Origin: an uncultured Collinsella sp.
Lineage (GTDB): Bacteria; Actinomycetota; Coriobacteriia; Coriobacteriales; Coriobacteriaceae
Direction of reading: 5' to 3'
Length of the DNA: 64,000 bases
NCBI GenBank assembly: GCA_900545445.1
Contig: UQZH01000001.1
Coordinates: 26,113-90,112 of the forward strand
Positions 57,201-64,000 of the stretch are shown here, in pieces. The notes under the pieces are model-generated. The model worked only from the letters and a program-made list of their open reading frames with translations, had not been told where the DNA came from and searched no databases. The first letter of the stretch is position 1. Every line of letters begins with the position of its first letter. Position numbers and translations under genes: made by a program.

Positions 57201-57923
57201 GGCGAGGGCTTGGCGCTGAAGCTCGATGAGCTCGGCGATACCCTTATCGCCCAGGTCGAGCAGGGCGTTGAGACGCTTGCGGTCGAAGGGCGCCTGCTCG
57301 CCGGTACCCTGGAGTTCGATCATCTCACCGGAATCGGTGGCGACGAGGTTCATGTCGACCTCGGCGTGGCTGTCCTCGGAATAATCCAAGTCGAGCAGGG
57401 TGTTGCCGTCGACGACGCCCATGGAAATGGCGGCAACCTGGCCCGTGAGCGGGATGCGCTCGAGTTTGCCCGCCTCGACCCACATGGCAAGGGCGTCGTG
57501 CAGCGCCACCCAGGCGCCGGTAATGCTCGCCGTACGCGTGCCGCCATCGGCCTGGATCACATCGCAGTCGACGGTAACGGTGTACTCGCCGAGCGCCTTC
57601 ATGTTGACGACGGTACGCAGGCTGCGGCCGATAAGCCGCTCGATCTCCATGGAGCGGCCCTTGCGGTTGGCATGCTCGCGCTTGCAGCGTTTACCGGTCG
57701 AGGCCGGCAGCATCGCATATTCCGCCGTTACCCAGCCGGCCTTGGCGCCCTTGCGCCAACCCGGCACACCCTCCTCGATGGTGGCGGCGCACAGTACGCG
57801 CGTGTCGCCGAACTCCGCCAGGCACGAGCCGTGGGCGTGCTTCATGACGCCGCGGGTGAGCTTAACGGGGCGCAGCTCGTTTGCGGCGCGGCCGTTGGCG
57901 CGGTTGACCTGCATGTATTCCAT
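57198..57923 (-). CDS. rph: Ribonuclease PH
   Basis: Phosphorolytic exoribonuclease that trims tRNA 3' ends. 241 residues: LRPVKLTRGVMKHAHGSCLA, RGRSMEIERLIGRSLR and CDVIQADGGTRTASITGAWV are conserved. It lies between murI and rdgB; its stop is embedded in repeat R5. Confidence 0.95.
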   Translation of the reverse strand: MEYMQVNRANGRAANELRPVKLTRGVMKHAHGSCLAEFGDTRVLCAATIEEGVPGWRKGAKAGWVTAEYAMLPASTGKRCKREHANRKGRSMEIERLIGRSLRTVVNMKALGEYTVTVDCDVIQADGGTRTASITGAWVALHDALAMWVEAGKLERIPLTGQVAAISMGVVDGNTLLDLDYSEDSHAEVDMNLVATDSGEMIELQGTGEQAPFDRKRLNALLDLGDKGIAELIELQRQALA

Positions 57924-57976
57924 GGAACTATCCTTTCGGCAAAAGATGTGGCGAAGCCTCCGGCGACATTGCGAGC

Positions 57977-58861
57977 CTAACCGAGTTCGTCGATATCGAC
58001 ATGCTCAATGCTTTTAAGCGGCTGGCCAAAGATAAAGCTACCCGCCACCGCAAACTCGGCAATGTTGTCAGACGTGGTGGCAAAGCGATGCTGTGGCTCG
58101 GCGGTATCGCCCGCCAGCTGCTCACGGCGCGTGAGGATATCGGTCAGCTCGCGGGTGGTCTCCTCGGCGGAGCTCACCACGCGCACCCCGGGTCCCAGCG
58201 CATGGCGGATGGGACCCACCAGCAGCGGGAAGTGCGTACAGCCGAGCACCACGGTATCGATGCCGCGATCGTGCAGCGGCTCGACTGTGGCGCCGACCAG
58301 CGCGCGAACGGCTGGCGTATCAAAAATATCCTCGTTCTCGAGCCACTGCTCCTGCAGGTGCGCGCCCGAGGCGAGCTCGTGCTCGACGACCTCGACAAAG
58401 CTCGAGGCCGGACAGCCATACACATCGACACCAGCATCCAAATCCTGGATGGCGCGCGTGTAGGCGCCCGAGCGAATGGTGAGGTTGGTGGCGAGCACGC
58501 CCACGCGGCGCGTACGCGTGCTGTTGATGGCGGCGCGTGCGCCCGGGGCGATCACGCCGATCACGGGAACGTCGAGCACTTGCTGAGCCAGACGCAAGGC
58601 CGCGGCGGTCGCCGTGTTGCAGGCGATGACCATGATCTTAACGTCGTGCCTCGATAGCCAGCGGCCCGCCTGCAGCGCAAACGAGCGAACCTCGTCCTCG
58701 GTGCGGGTGCCGTAAGGGCAGCGCTTAGTGTCACCGAAATAGTAGACGGACTCGTGCGGAAGCGCCGTTGCAATCGCGCGCGCGACCGTTAAGCCGCCCA
58801 GGCCCGAGTCGAACACGCCGATCGGACGCGTGTCCCCGGCCAGATTATCGATATCGGACAT
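57977..58861 (-). CDS. murI: Glutamate racemase
   Basis: Supplies D-Glu for peptidoglycan. 294 residues from ATG 58861 (MSDIDNLAGDTRPIGVFDSG). Catalytic Cys pair in VIACNTATAAAL and LGCTHFPLL, with FDSGLGGLTV at the N-terminus. GAGG lies upstream. It lies in the same run as murE. Confidence 0.94.
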   Translation of the reverse strand: MSDIDNLAGDTRPIGVFDSGLGGLTVARAIATALPHESVYYFGDTKRCPYGTRTEDEVRSFALQAGRWLSRHDVKIMVIACNTATAAALRLAQQVLDVPVIGVIAPGARAAINSTRTRRVGVLATNLTIRSGAYTRAIQDLDAGVDVYGCPASSFVEVVEHELASGAHLQEQWLENEDIFDTPAVRALVGATVEPLHDRGIDTVVLGCTHFPLLVGPIRHALGPGVRVVSSAEETTRELTDILTRREQLAGDTAEPQHRFATTSDNIAEFAVAGSFIFGQPLKSIEHVDIDELG

Positions 58862-58912
58862 TACCTCACCAGATTCTCTCTCGAAAAATGCGACCACTCG
58901 TGATGCGTCGCG

Positions 58913-59824
58913 CTACGAACGAGCCGCGACGAGCAGCTCGGCCGTTGCCACCCAACCGTCGACAATCTTGCCGCGCGTAATATAGGCATTGTCGCAGGCA
59001 TCCAAGAACTCCGGGGCACCGGCGCTCGTCAGACCGTTCTCGACCAGGCAGAACATGCCAACATGGTCGGCCATGTAGAAGTCGGACTCGGAGTCGCCGA
59101 GCGCAAGCGTCTCCTCGCGCTCGATCCCCAGGTGCTCGCAGAAGCGCGCAATGGCAACGCCTTTGTTGAGACCCGCCGGATTGATGTTGAAGGCGCGGCC
59201 GTCCTCGACGCGATTAAGCTCGAGCGTCGTCGGCTTGGACAGGTGAGTCAGATGGCCGTTGCAAGCCCAGACCAGACCGCAGCCGGCCTCGTCCAGGATG
59301 GCCTGGACCTCATCGTCGGGCACATCGCCGCGCATGCCGACGGTGACCTCACGGTACTTGTAGCCGGTCGACATGTCGTTGTGGTATTCGATCTTGTGCG
59401 GCCAGCGGGCAAGGATCTTCTCGCACACGCCGGTCTGCTCGATCACCTGGTGCGGCGTGAGACCGCAGGCGGGGTCGTAGGGCATGTCGCCCGTCAGGTA
59501 CTCCCAGTCGTTGGCCTTGAGGTCGTACATGACCAGGCCGCCCATCTCGCCGATGTAGGAGTTGAGGCCGAGCACGCGGGCGTCCTCATGGATCATGGTG
59601 CGATTGCGACCCGAGGTGGGGACCACCTGGATGCCGGCACGAGCGAGCGCGACAACCGCCTCGACGAGCTTGGTCGAGGGATTGCCGTCGTTATCGCGCA
59701 GTACACACGAGCCGGGGGCGAGCATCGTGGCGTCCAGATCGGTAAAGACATACTTGACCTTGGCAAGACGCTCGCGCACCTCGCCCGAAAGCTCGGCAAC
59801 GGTCGGCAGGATGTTGTGGGACAT
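58913..59824 (-). CDS. HAD-superfamily (Cof-type) hydrolase
   Basis: 303 residues from ATG 59824. HAD motif I is FTDLDATML, motif II VVPTSGR, motif III a Lys in GLNKGVA and motif IV ALGDSESDFYMAD. The C2-type cap places it with Cof/mannosyl-phosphoglycerate phosphatase-like enzymes; the substrate is unknown. It is transcribed between murE and murI. Confidence 0.85.
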   Translation of the reverse strand: MSHNILPTVAELSGEVRERLAKVKYVFTDLDATMLAPGSCVLRDNDGNPSTKLVEAVVALARAGIQVVPTSGRNRTMIHEDARVLGLNSYIGEMGGLVMYDLKANDWEYLTGDMPYDPACGLTPHQVIEQTGVCEKILARWPHKIEYHNDMSTGYKYREVTVGMRGDVPDDEVQAILDEAGCGLVWACNGHLTHLSKPTTLELNRVEDGRAFNINPAGLNKGVAIARFCEHLGIEREETLALGDSESDFYMADHVGMFCLVENGLTSAGAPEFLDACDNAYITRGKIVDGWVATAELLVAARS

Positions 59825-59854
59825 GGTCACTCCGTTTACATAGAAGGGGCTGGT

Positions 59855-61372
59855 CTAGGCGTCGTACGCCGCAAGGGTGCGCTTGAGAATCGAACCGTCG
59901 CGCTCACAAGGCTCGGGTCCGTTCTTGCGCAGCATACACTCTTCCTCGCCCTTACCGGTCACGATGACCACGGCAGGACGGACAGTTTCGCGCACGGCAG
60001 TCTCGATAGCGGCAACGCGATCAGTCACGATTTGCCAGTTATCATTTCCCTGCGCTTGAACGTTGCGCGCGATCTCGGCGCAGATGTCCTCGACATCCTC
60101 GGGGCCGGGGTCATCCTCGGTAATCACGATTCGGTCGGCATACTTGCCAGCGGCGATGCCCATCGTGGTGCGTCGATCGACACCCTTACCGCCCGTAGCG
60201 CCAAATACAACCGCCAGCTCGCGCTCGGGATAGTTCTCGCGCAAGTCGCGCAGGAGTGTCTCGAGGCTCATGCCGTTATGTGCAAAATCGACGATGCCCA
60301 GGATTTTGCCCGATACGGACGGATAGAGCTCCATACGACCGGGAACGAAGACGCCCTCAAAGCCATGGACGATACCCTCTTCGGAAATGCCCAGGGCCTC
60401 GGCGCAGGCAATAGCGGCAAGCGCGTTGGACACATTGAACTTAACCGGCGTGGGAATCACAATGTCACGCGTAAAACGGGGCGTGCGCACCGTTGCCACC
60501 ACGCCGCAGTCGCCATTGCGAATCGCCAGCGCAAGCACGTCGGCACGCTCGTCGGTCAGGGAGAACGTCACCGTACGTTCGCAACGAGATGCCGCCTCGA
60601 GCACGCGATCGACCTTATCCATATCGAGATTGACCACGGCAAAACGGCTCTGCGAGAAGATTTTGAGCTTGCTGGCAAAGTAATCCTCGAGCGTCGGATG
60701 CTCAATCGGCGAAATGTGATCCTCGCCGATATTGGTAAAGGCGCCGACTTCAAAGTCAATCTTGCCCGTGCGCTCGTATTTGAGGCCCTGACTCGATGCC
60801 TCCATAACCAGCCACGGGGCACCCGCCTCCGCAGCATGTGCGATGCGAGACTGCAGCAGGAAGGATTCGGGGGTCGTCAGCTTGGAAGGGCCCGTCTCGA
60901 TGCCGTCGTCGAACTCAATGCCCGTATTAAGAGCGGGTCGATGACAGCCCGTAAGCTTGGCCTCGTTGGCGAGGATGCCGCGCAGATAAAAGCTGCAGGT
61001 CGACTTGCCCTTGGTGCCTGTAAAGGCGCAGACCTTCACCTTACCCGACGGGTGCCCATAAAAGGCATCTGCCACCACGGCGAGCGTGCGACGAATATCG
61101 CTCACAATCACCGCGGGAAGATCAACATCGTAATCGACCTCGGAAACGTAGGCCACGGCGCCATCGGCGATTGCCGAAAGCAGGTACTCGCGCTTAAACG
61201 CACGGCCTTTGCAGACAAACAACGTGCCCGGACGCACCTGGCGCGAGTCATCAGTCGCAAACTCAATGCGCTGGTCGCACGAAGCACTCGGTCTGGAAAC
61301 AACAAGGTCATCTTCCTCGAGCAACTCTATATAGCGCTTCAGAGTTAGCTTCTCTTGTGTCGGACTCGACAT
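59855..61372 (-). CDS. murE: UDP-N-acetylmuramoyl-tripeptide synthetase (MurE)
   Basis: Adds the third amino acid to UDP-MurNAc-L-Ala-D-Glu. 505 residues from ATG 61372 (MSSPTQEKLTLKRYIELLEE). P-loop FTGTKGKST, the ATP/Mg segments TNIGEDHIS and DFAHNGMSL, and the C-terminal glycine-rich VTGKGEEE are present. The residue-3 specificity loop reads EDDPGPED rather than the DNPR of diaminopimelate enzymes, so Lys or another diamine is more likely. It heads the murE-HAD-murI-rph-rdgB-dtd run. Confidence 0.9.
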   Translation of the reverse strand: MSSPTQEKLTLKRYIELLEEDDLVVSRPSASCDQRIEFATDDSRQVRPGTLFVCKGRAFKREYLLSAIADGAVAYVSEVDYDVDLPAVIVSDIRRTLAVVADAFYGHPSGKVKVCAFTGTKGKSTCSFYLRGILANEAKLTGCHRPALNTGIEFDDGIETGPSKLTTPESFLLQSRIAHAAEAGAPWLVMEASSQGLKYERTGKIDFEVGAFTNIGEDHISPIEHPTLEDYFASKLKIFSQSRFAVVNLDMDKVDRVLEAASRCERTVTFSLTDERADVLALAIRNGDCGVVATVRTPRFTRDIVIPTPVKFNVSNALAAIACAEALGISEEGIVHGFEGVFVPGRMELYPSVSGKILGIVDFAHNGMSLETLLRDLRENYPERELAVVFGATGGKGVDRRTTMGIAAGKYADRIVITEDDPGPEDVEDICAEIARNVQAQGNDNWQIVTDRVAAIETAVRETVRPAVVIVTGKGEEECMLRKNGPEPCERDGSILKRTLAAYDA

Positions 61373-61505
61373 ACAAAGACCTCTCTCGCTAAATTCAGCC
61401 TTAAAGGGCAGAAGGCGTCCCGCGGCAGAAACGATGAAACATTCTGTATTATCAACCATCCTAATATGCCACCTGACCTTGCGCGCATCACAGCCTTCTA
61501 AAAAA

Positions 61506-61533
61506 TTGCATGGACTGTGCCGTGGTCTAATAA
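61506..61533 (+). promoter_or_regulatory. Predicted asnB promoter
   Basis: TTGCAT (61506-61511) and TAATAA (61528-61533), 16 bases apart; transcription would start near 61540, leaving a leader of about 230 bases. Confidence 0.6.
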
Positions 61534-61601
61534 ATGGCAACAGTGTTAACCCCGTGTAAAACCAAGGAAATCTGGGTGCTGTTCTTTAACATAGCGTTCG
61601 C

Positions 61602-61646
61602 AACCACGTCCCGCCGCTTCGCCTGAAGATCGGGACGTGGTTTTTT
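61602..61646 (+). terminator. Intrinsic terminator inside the asnB leader
   Basis: AACCACGTCCCG / CGGGACGTGGTT with a 17-base loop, then TTTTTT, 126 bases before the asnB start. With the promoter at 61506 it defines a ~105-base leader RNA, either an attenuator of asnB or a small RNA. Confidence 0.8.
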
Positions 61647-61771
61647 CGGTTCGCTCGGCGCTTATGCCCTATCACGAAACAAAAGATTGGCATGATAGTA
61701 AAGATTATTTGACATCAGCTGCCGCAATCCTTGCGGCAGTACACCTGAGCCGTCAGCAGAAAGGATCTTGC

Positions 61772-63640
61772 ATGTGCGGTTTTGTCGGTTTTACCGGTAC
61801 AGATGAACAGAGTGAGCTGGTTCTCACGGCCATGATGAATCGCATCATCCACCGTGGTCCCGATATGGGCGGACAGCATATCGTCGACAACGTTGCCCTT
61901 GGCTTCCGTCGTCTTTCGATTCTCGATCTTTCCGAAGCTGGAGCCCAGCCCATGTCGAGCGACGACGGCAAGGTCACGATTGTCTTCAACGGAGAGATCT
62001 ACAACTTCCAGGAGCTTCGCGCCGAGCTGGAGGCGGCCGGCTACGCCTTCCACTGCAACGCTGATACCGAGGTCCTGGTACACGGTTACGAGGAGTGGGG
62101 CGAGGACCTGGTCAACCGTCTGCGCGGCATGTACGCGTTCGTGATTCACGACCAGAACAAGAACAAACTCTTTGGTGCTCGTGACATCTTTGGTATCAAG
62201 CCGTTCTATTACTACCAGGCATCCGATGGCTCGCTGCTGTTTGGCTCCGAGATCAAGAGCTTCCTGGACCATCCCAAGTTTGAGAAGGCTGTCAACCACG
62301 ACGCGCTGCGCCCCTACCTGACGCTGCAATTCCCCGCCACGGAGGAGACCTTCTTTAAGGGCGTGTTCAAGCTTGCCCCGGCGCATTGCTTTACGTATGA
62401 CCTGACGACCAACACCATGGACATCAAGCGTTACTGGAGCTGCGACTTCACCGACGACAACTCCAAGACCTTCGAGGAGTACGTGGACGAGTGCGACAAG
62501 GTCGTGCACGAAAGCGTCGCTGCGCACCGAATCGCCGATGTTAAGGTGGGCTCGTTCCTTTCTGGCGGTGTCGATTCCAGCTACATTGCCGCCTGTCTCA
62601 TGCCCGACACCACGTATTCTGTCGGCTTCGATTACAAGAACTTCAACGAGACCAACTACGCCGCCGAGCTTTCCGACAAGCTGGGCATCAAGAACGTGCG
62701 CAAGATGATTACCGCCGATGAGTTCTTTGATGCACTGCCCGATATCCAGTACCACATGGACGAGCCGCAATCGAACCTGTCCAGCGTGCCGCTGTACTAT
62801 CTGGCGCAGATGGCTTCCAAGGAGGTCACCGTCGTCCTTTCGGGCGAGGGTGCCGACGAGCTGTTTGCCGGCTATGAGTGGTACGAGGACACCCCCGAGA
62901 TGCGCACCTTTAAGAAGCGCGTGCCGCTCGGCGTACGTCGCGCCCTGGGCTCACTCGTTCAGCATCTCCCCTACTTTAAGGGCCACAACTTCCTGACGAA
63001 ATGCGCCGAGGTTCCCGAGCGCTGGTATGTGGGTCAGGCAAAGGTGTTCGATCCCTCCGAAGTCGACGAGGTGCTCAAGCCCGCTTATGACACCGGCAAG
63101 AACGCCGCCGAGATGTGCGCCGAGTACTACAAGCAGGTTCCCGACTGCTGCGAGCTTTCCAAGAAACAGTATCTGGATATGAACATGTGGCTACCGGGCG
63201 ACATTCTGCTCAAGGCCGACAAGATGTGCATGGCGCATTCTCTGGAGCTTCGCGTCCCGTTCCTGGACAAGAAGGTCATGGAGTTTGCCGAGCACATTCC
63301 CGCCAACTACCGTGTTAACGAAGAAGGCTGCAAGCTCGTCCTGCGTCACGCTGCCAACCGCACGCTGCCCGACGAGTGGGCAACGCGCAAGAAGGTGGGC
63401 TTCCCCGTACCGGTCAAGTTCTGGCTGCGCGAGCAAAAGTACTACGACTACGTAAAGGAATACTTCACCGCACCGTGGGCTGCTGATTTCTTTGACACCG
63501 ATGCGCTCATGAAACTGCTCGACGATCACTTTAAGGGCCGCGCGCTCAACCAGCGCAAGATCTATACCACGCTGACGTTCCTCATCTGGTACAAGCGCTT
63601 CTTTATCGACGAGAACAAGGGCGCTAAAGTCGCCGCTTAG
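61772..63640 (+). CDS. asnB: Asparagine synthase (glutamine-hydrolysing)
   Basis: Converts Asp, Gln and ATP to Asn. 622 residues from ATG 61772 behind AAAGGA: Ntn amidotransferase domain with catalytic Cys2 (MCGFVGFTG) and HRGPD, then the synthetase domain with the P-loop SGGVDSS and a C-terminal extension. The open frame upstream (45 codons) lacks a ribosome site and would mask Cys2. The leader contains a terminator. Confidence 0.95.
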   Translation: MCGFVGFTGTDEQSELVLTAMMNRIIHRGPDMGGQHIVDNVALGFRRLSILDLSEAGAQPMSSDDGKVTIVFNGEIYNFQELRAELEAAGYAFHCNADTEVLVHGYEEWGEDLVNRLRGMYAFVIHDQNKNKLFGARDIFGIKPFYYYQASDGSLLFGSEIKSFLDHPKFEKAVNHDALRPYLTLQFPATEETFFKGVFKLAPAHCFTYDLTTNTMDIKRYWSCDFTDDNSKTFEEYVDECDKVVHESVAAHRIADVKVGSFLSGGVDSSYIAACLMPDTTYSVGFDYKNFNETNYAAELSDKLGIKNVRKMITADEFFDALPDIQYHMDEPQSNLSSVPLYYLAQMASKEVTVVLSGEGADELFAGYEWYEDTPEMRTFKKRVPLGVRRALGSLVQHLPYFKGHNFLTKCAEVPERWYVGQAKVFDPSEVDEVLKPAYDTGKNAAEMCAEYYKQVPDCCELSKKQYLDMNMWLPGDILLKADKMCMAHSLELRVPFLDKKVMEFAEHIPANYRVNEEGCKLVLRHAANRTLPDEWATRKKVGFPVPVKFWLREQKYYDYVKEYFTAPWAADFFDTDALMKLLDDHFKGRALNQRKIYTTLTFLIWYKRFFIDENKGAKVAA

Positions 63641-63697
63641 TTTTCGTTATGAATTAGCGGTGAACCACGCAGGGTTTCCGCTATACTCAATCCCTGC

Positions 63698-63773
63698 GGG
63701 CGATTGGCGCAACGGTTAGCGCAGGTGCTTTACACGCACAAGGCTGGGGGTTCGAATCCCTCATCGCCCACCA
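63698..63773 (+). tRNA. tRNA-Val (TAC)
   Basis: 76 bases with encoded CCA; acceptor GGGCGAT / ATCGCCC, anticodon loop TTTACAC. TATACT at 63682-63687 is a likely -10. Its 3' end is duplicated downstream. Confidence 0.96.
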
Positions 63774-63783
63774 TTGAATTGTT

Positions 63784-63814
63784 AGGCCTCCAGTGATGGA
63801 GGCCTTTCTTTTTT
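63784..63814 (+). terminator. Terminator after tRNA-Val
   Basis: AGGCCTCCA / TGGAGGCCT with a GTGA loop, then TTCTTTTTT. An identical copy follows 185 bases later. Confidence 0.92.
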
Positions 63815-63815
63815 G

Positions 63816-63940
63816 TGCCCGGTACATGGGATTCGAACCCGCAAGGGTGCGGAGCTGAGGAAACGCGAAGCGTTTTCCAGCGCAGCACGCGAGGGCCGTA
63901 GGCCCGAAGCGGGGCGCGGGCGGCGAAGCCGCACGCGGAC
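63816..63940 (+). mobile_element. Mini-hairpin element inserted in the tRNA-Val locus
   Basis: It begins with a reversed T-arm (GGGATTCGAACCCGCAAGGG), carries the hairpins AAACGC-GAA-GCGTTT, GGGCC-GTA-GGCCC and CGGC-GAA-GCCG, and ends CGCACGCGGAC. It is related in order and ends to the element at 30462-30587. It encodes no protein. Confidence 0.7.
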
Positions 63941-64000
63941 ATCCCTCATCGCCCACCATTGAATTGTTAGGCCTCCAGTGATGGAGGCCTTTCTTTTTTG
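63941..64000 (+). repeat. Second copy of the tRNA-Val 3' end and terminator
   Basis: 60 bases identical to 63756-63815, from the T loop (ATCCCTCATCGCCCACCA) through the terminator. It runs to the end of the window, so its extent is unknown. Confidence 0.95.

Noticed and set aside
61534..61626. 30-codon leader peptide before asnB
   Set aside because: Its ATG lies at or before the predicted transcription start, has no ribosome site and contains only one Asn codon, so classic peptide attenuation is unlikely.
61540..61650. T-box riboswitch for asnB
   Set aside because: The terminator hairpin looks T-box-like but the conserved AGGGTGGNACCGCG antiterminator sequence and stem I signatures are missing.
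63687..63959. 90-residue minus-strand frame running across tRNA-Val
   Set aside because: It covers the tRNA, terminator and mini-hairpin element; the predicted protein is a translation of non-coding RNA sequence, a frequent false gene call.

Overview
The window looks like a chromosomal segment of a Collinsella-type member of the Coriobacteriia (Actinomycetota). The evidence is indirect: moderately high GC, strong purine-rich ribosome binding sites, a zinc-ribbon L33, a Veg/IspE neighbourhood, DisA, ThrE-type permease, FeoA-FeoB fusion and a 1479-residue two-activase acyl-CoA dehydratase-like protein. No rRNA, CRISPR array, IS transposase or prophage is visible. Nearly everything is housekeeping or metabolic.

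Layout. 1-4.1 kb (minus): 5' part of rpoB, galU, rplL, rplJ with an L10 leader. 4.3-13.1 kb: aminotransferase, an unrecognised flavodoxin-like protein, DNA-deoxyinosine glycosylase, GH13 amylase-like enzyme, MFS exporter, FeoAB and an alpha/beta hydrolase. 13.3-23.4 kb (plus): orphan EIIA, asnS, a WYL-like regulator, a three-gene ABC importer, a decayed secreted-protein gene, MscS, and a ParB-like/BMP fusion overlapping a metallophosphatase. 23.5-27.9 kb (minus): the other half of the ribosomal/elongation cluster (tRNA-Tyr, tRNA-Thr, tRNA-Met, tuf, rpmG, tRNA-Trp, secE, nusG, rplK, rplA). 27.9-32.2 kb is the accessory stretch: two motif-repeat clusters, two unrecognised genes, a rearranged tRNA-Thr locus and a self-contained HTH/HipA-like kinase gene. 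32.2-40.3 kb: yacP, rlmB, cysS, ispF, ispD, disA (minus), a manganese riboswitch with mntP (plus), then pepD. 40.5-54.6 kb (minus): clpC, TetR regulator, giant activase, DUF2798 protein, ThrE-like exporter, lysS with a C-terminal tRNA-binding domain, greA, tatA, tRNA-Pro. 54.6-61.4 kb (minus): ispE, veg, dtd, rdgB, rph, murI, HAD phosphatase, murE. 61.5-64 kb (plus): asnB behind a terminator-containing leader, then a rearranged tRNA-Val locus.

Genes that work together: the two ribosomal blocks plus rpoB are the pieces of the usual secE-nusG-rplKAJL-rpoB cluster, here split by about 20 kb. IspD, IspF and IspE are three steps of the MEP isoprenoid pathway. MurI and MurE serve peptidoglycan synthesis. 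RdgB, Dtd and the deoxyinosine glycosylase are quality-control enzymes. MntP and FeoAB handle Mn(II) export and Fe(II) import, each with a visible metal-type control element.

The most unusual content is non-coding. (1) Two tRNA loci (Thr-UGU and Val-UAC) each carry a duplicated tRNA 3' end plus terminator, separated from the intact copy by a related ~125-bp element built of covarying mini-hairpins with GNA loops. (2) At least five hairpins with a GGGACAG core start exactly in the TAA stop codon of a gene. (3) A 67-bp palindrome with AGTTGCGGTG ends occurs twice with compensating inner stems. (4) Several ~100-bp three-tier nested palindromes sit just after stop codons. These look like families of structured mobile or regulatory repeats. 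Their distribution in the genome cannot be judged from one window.
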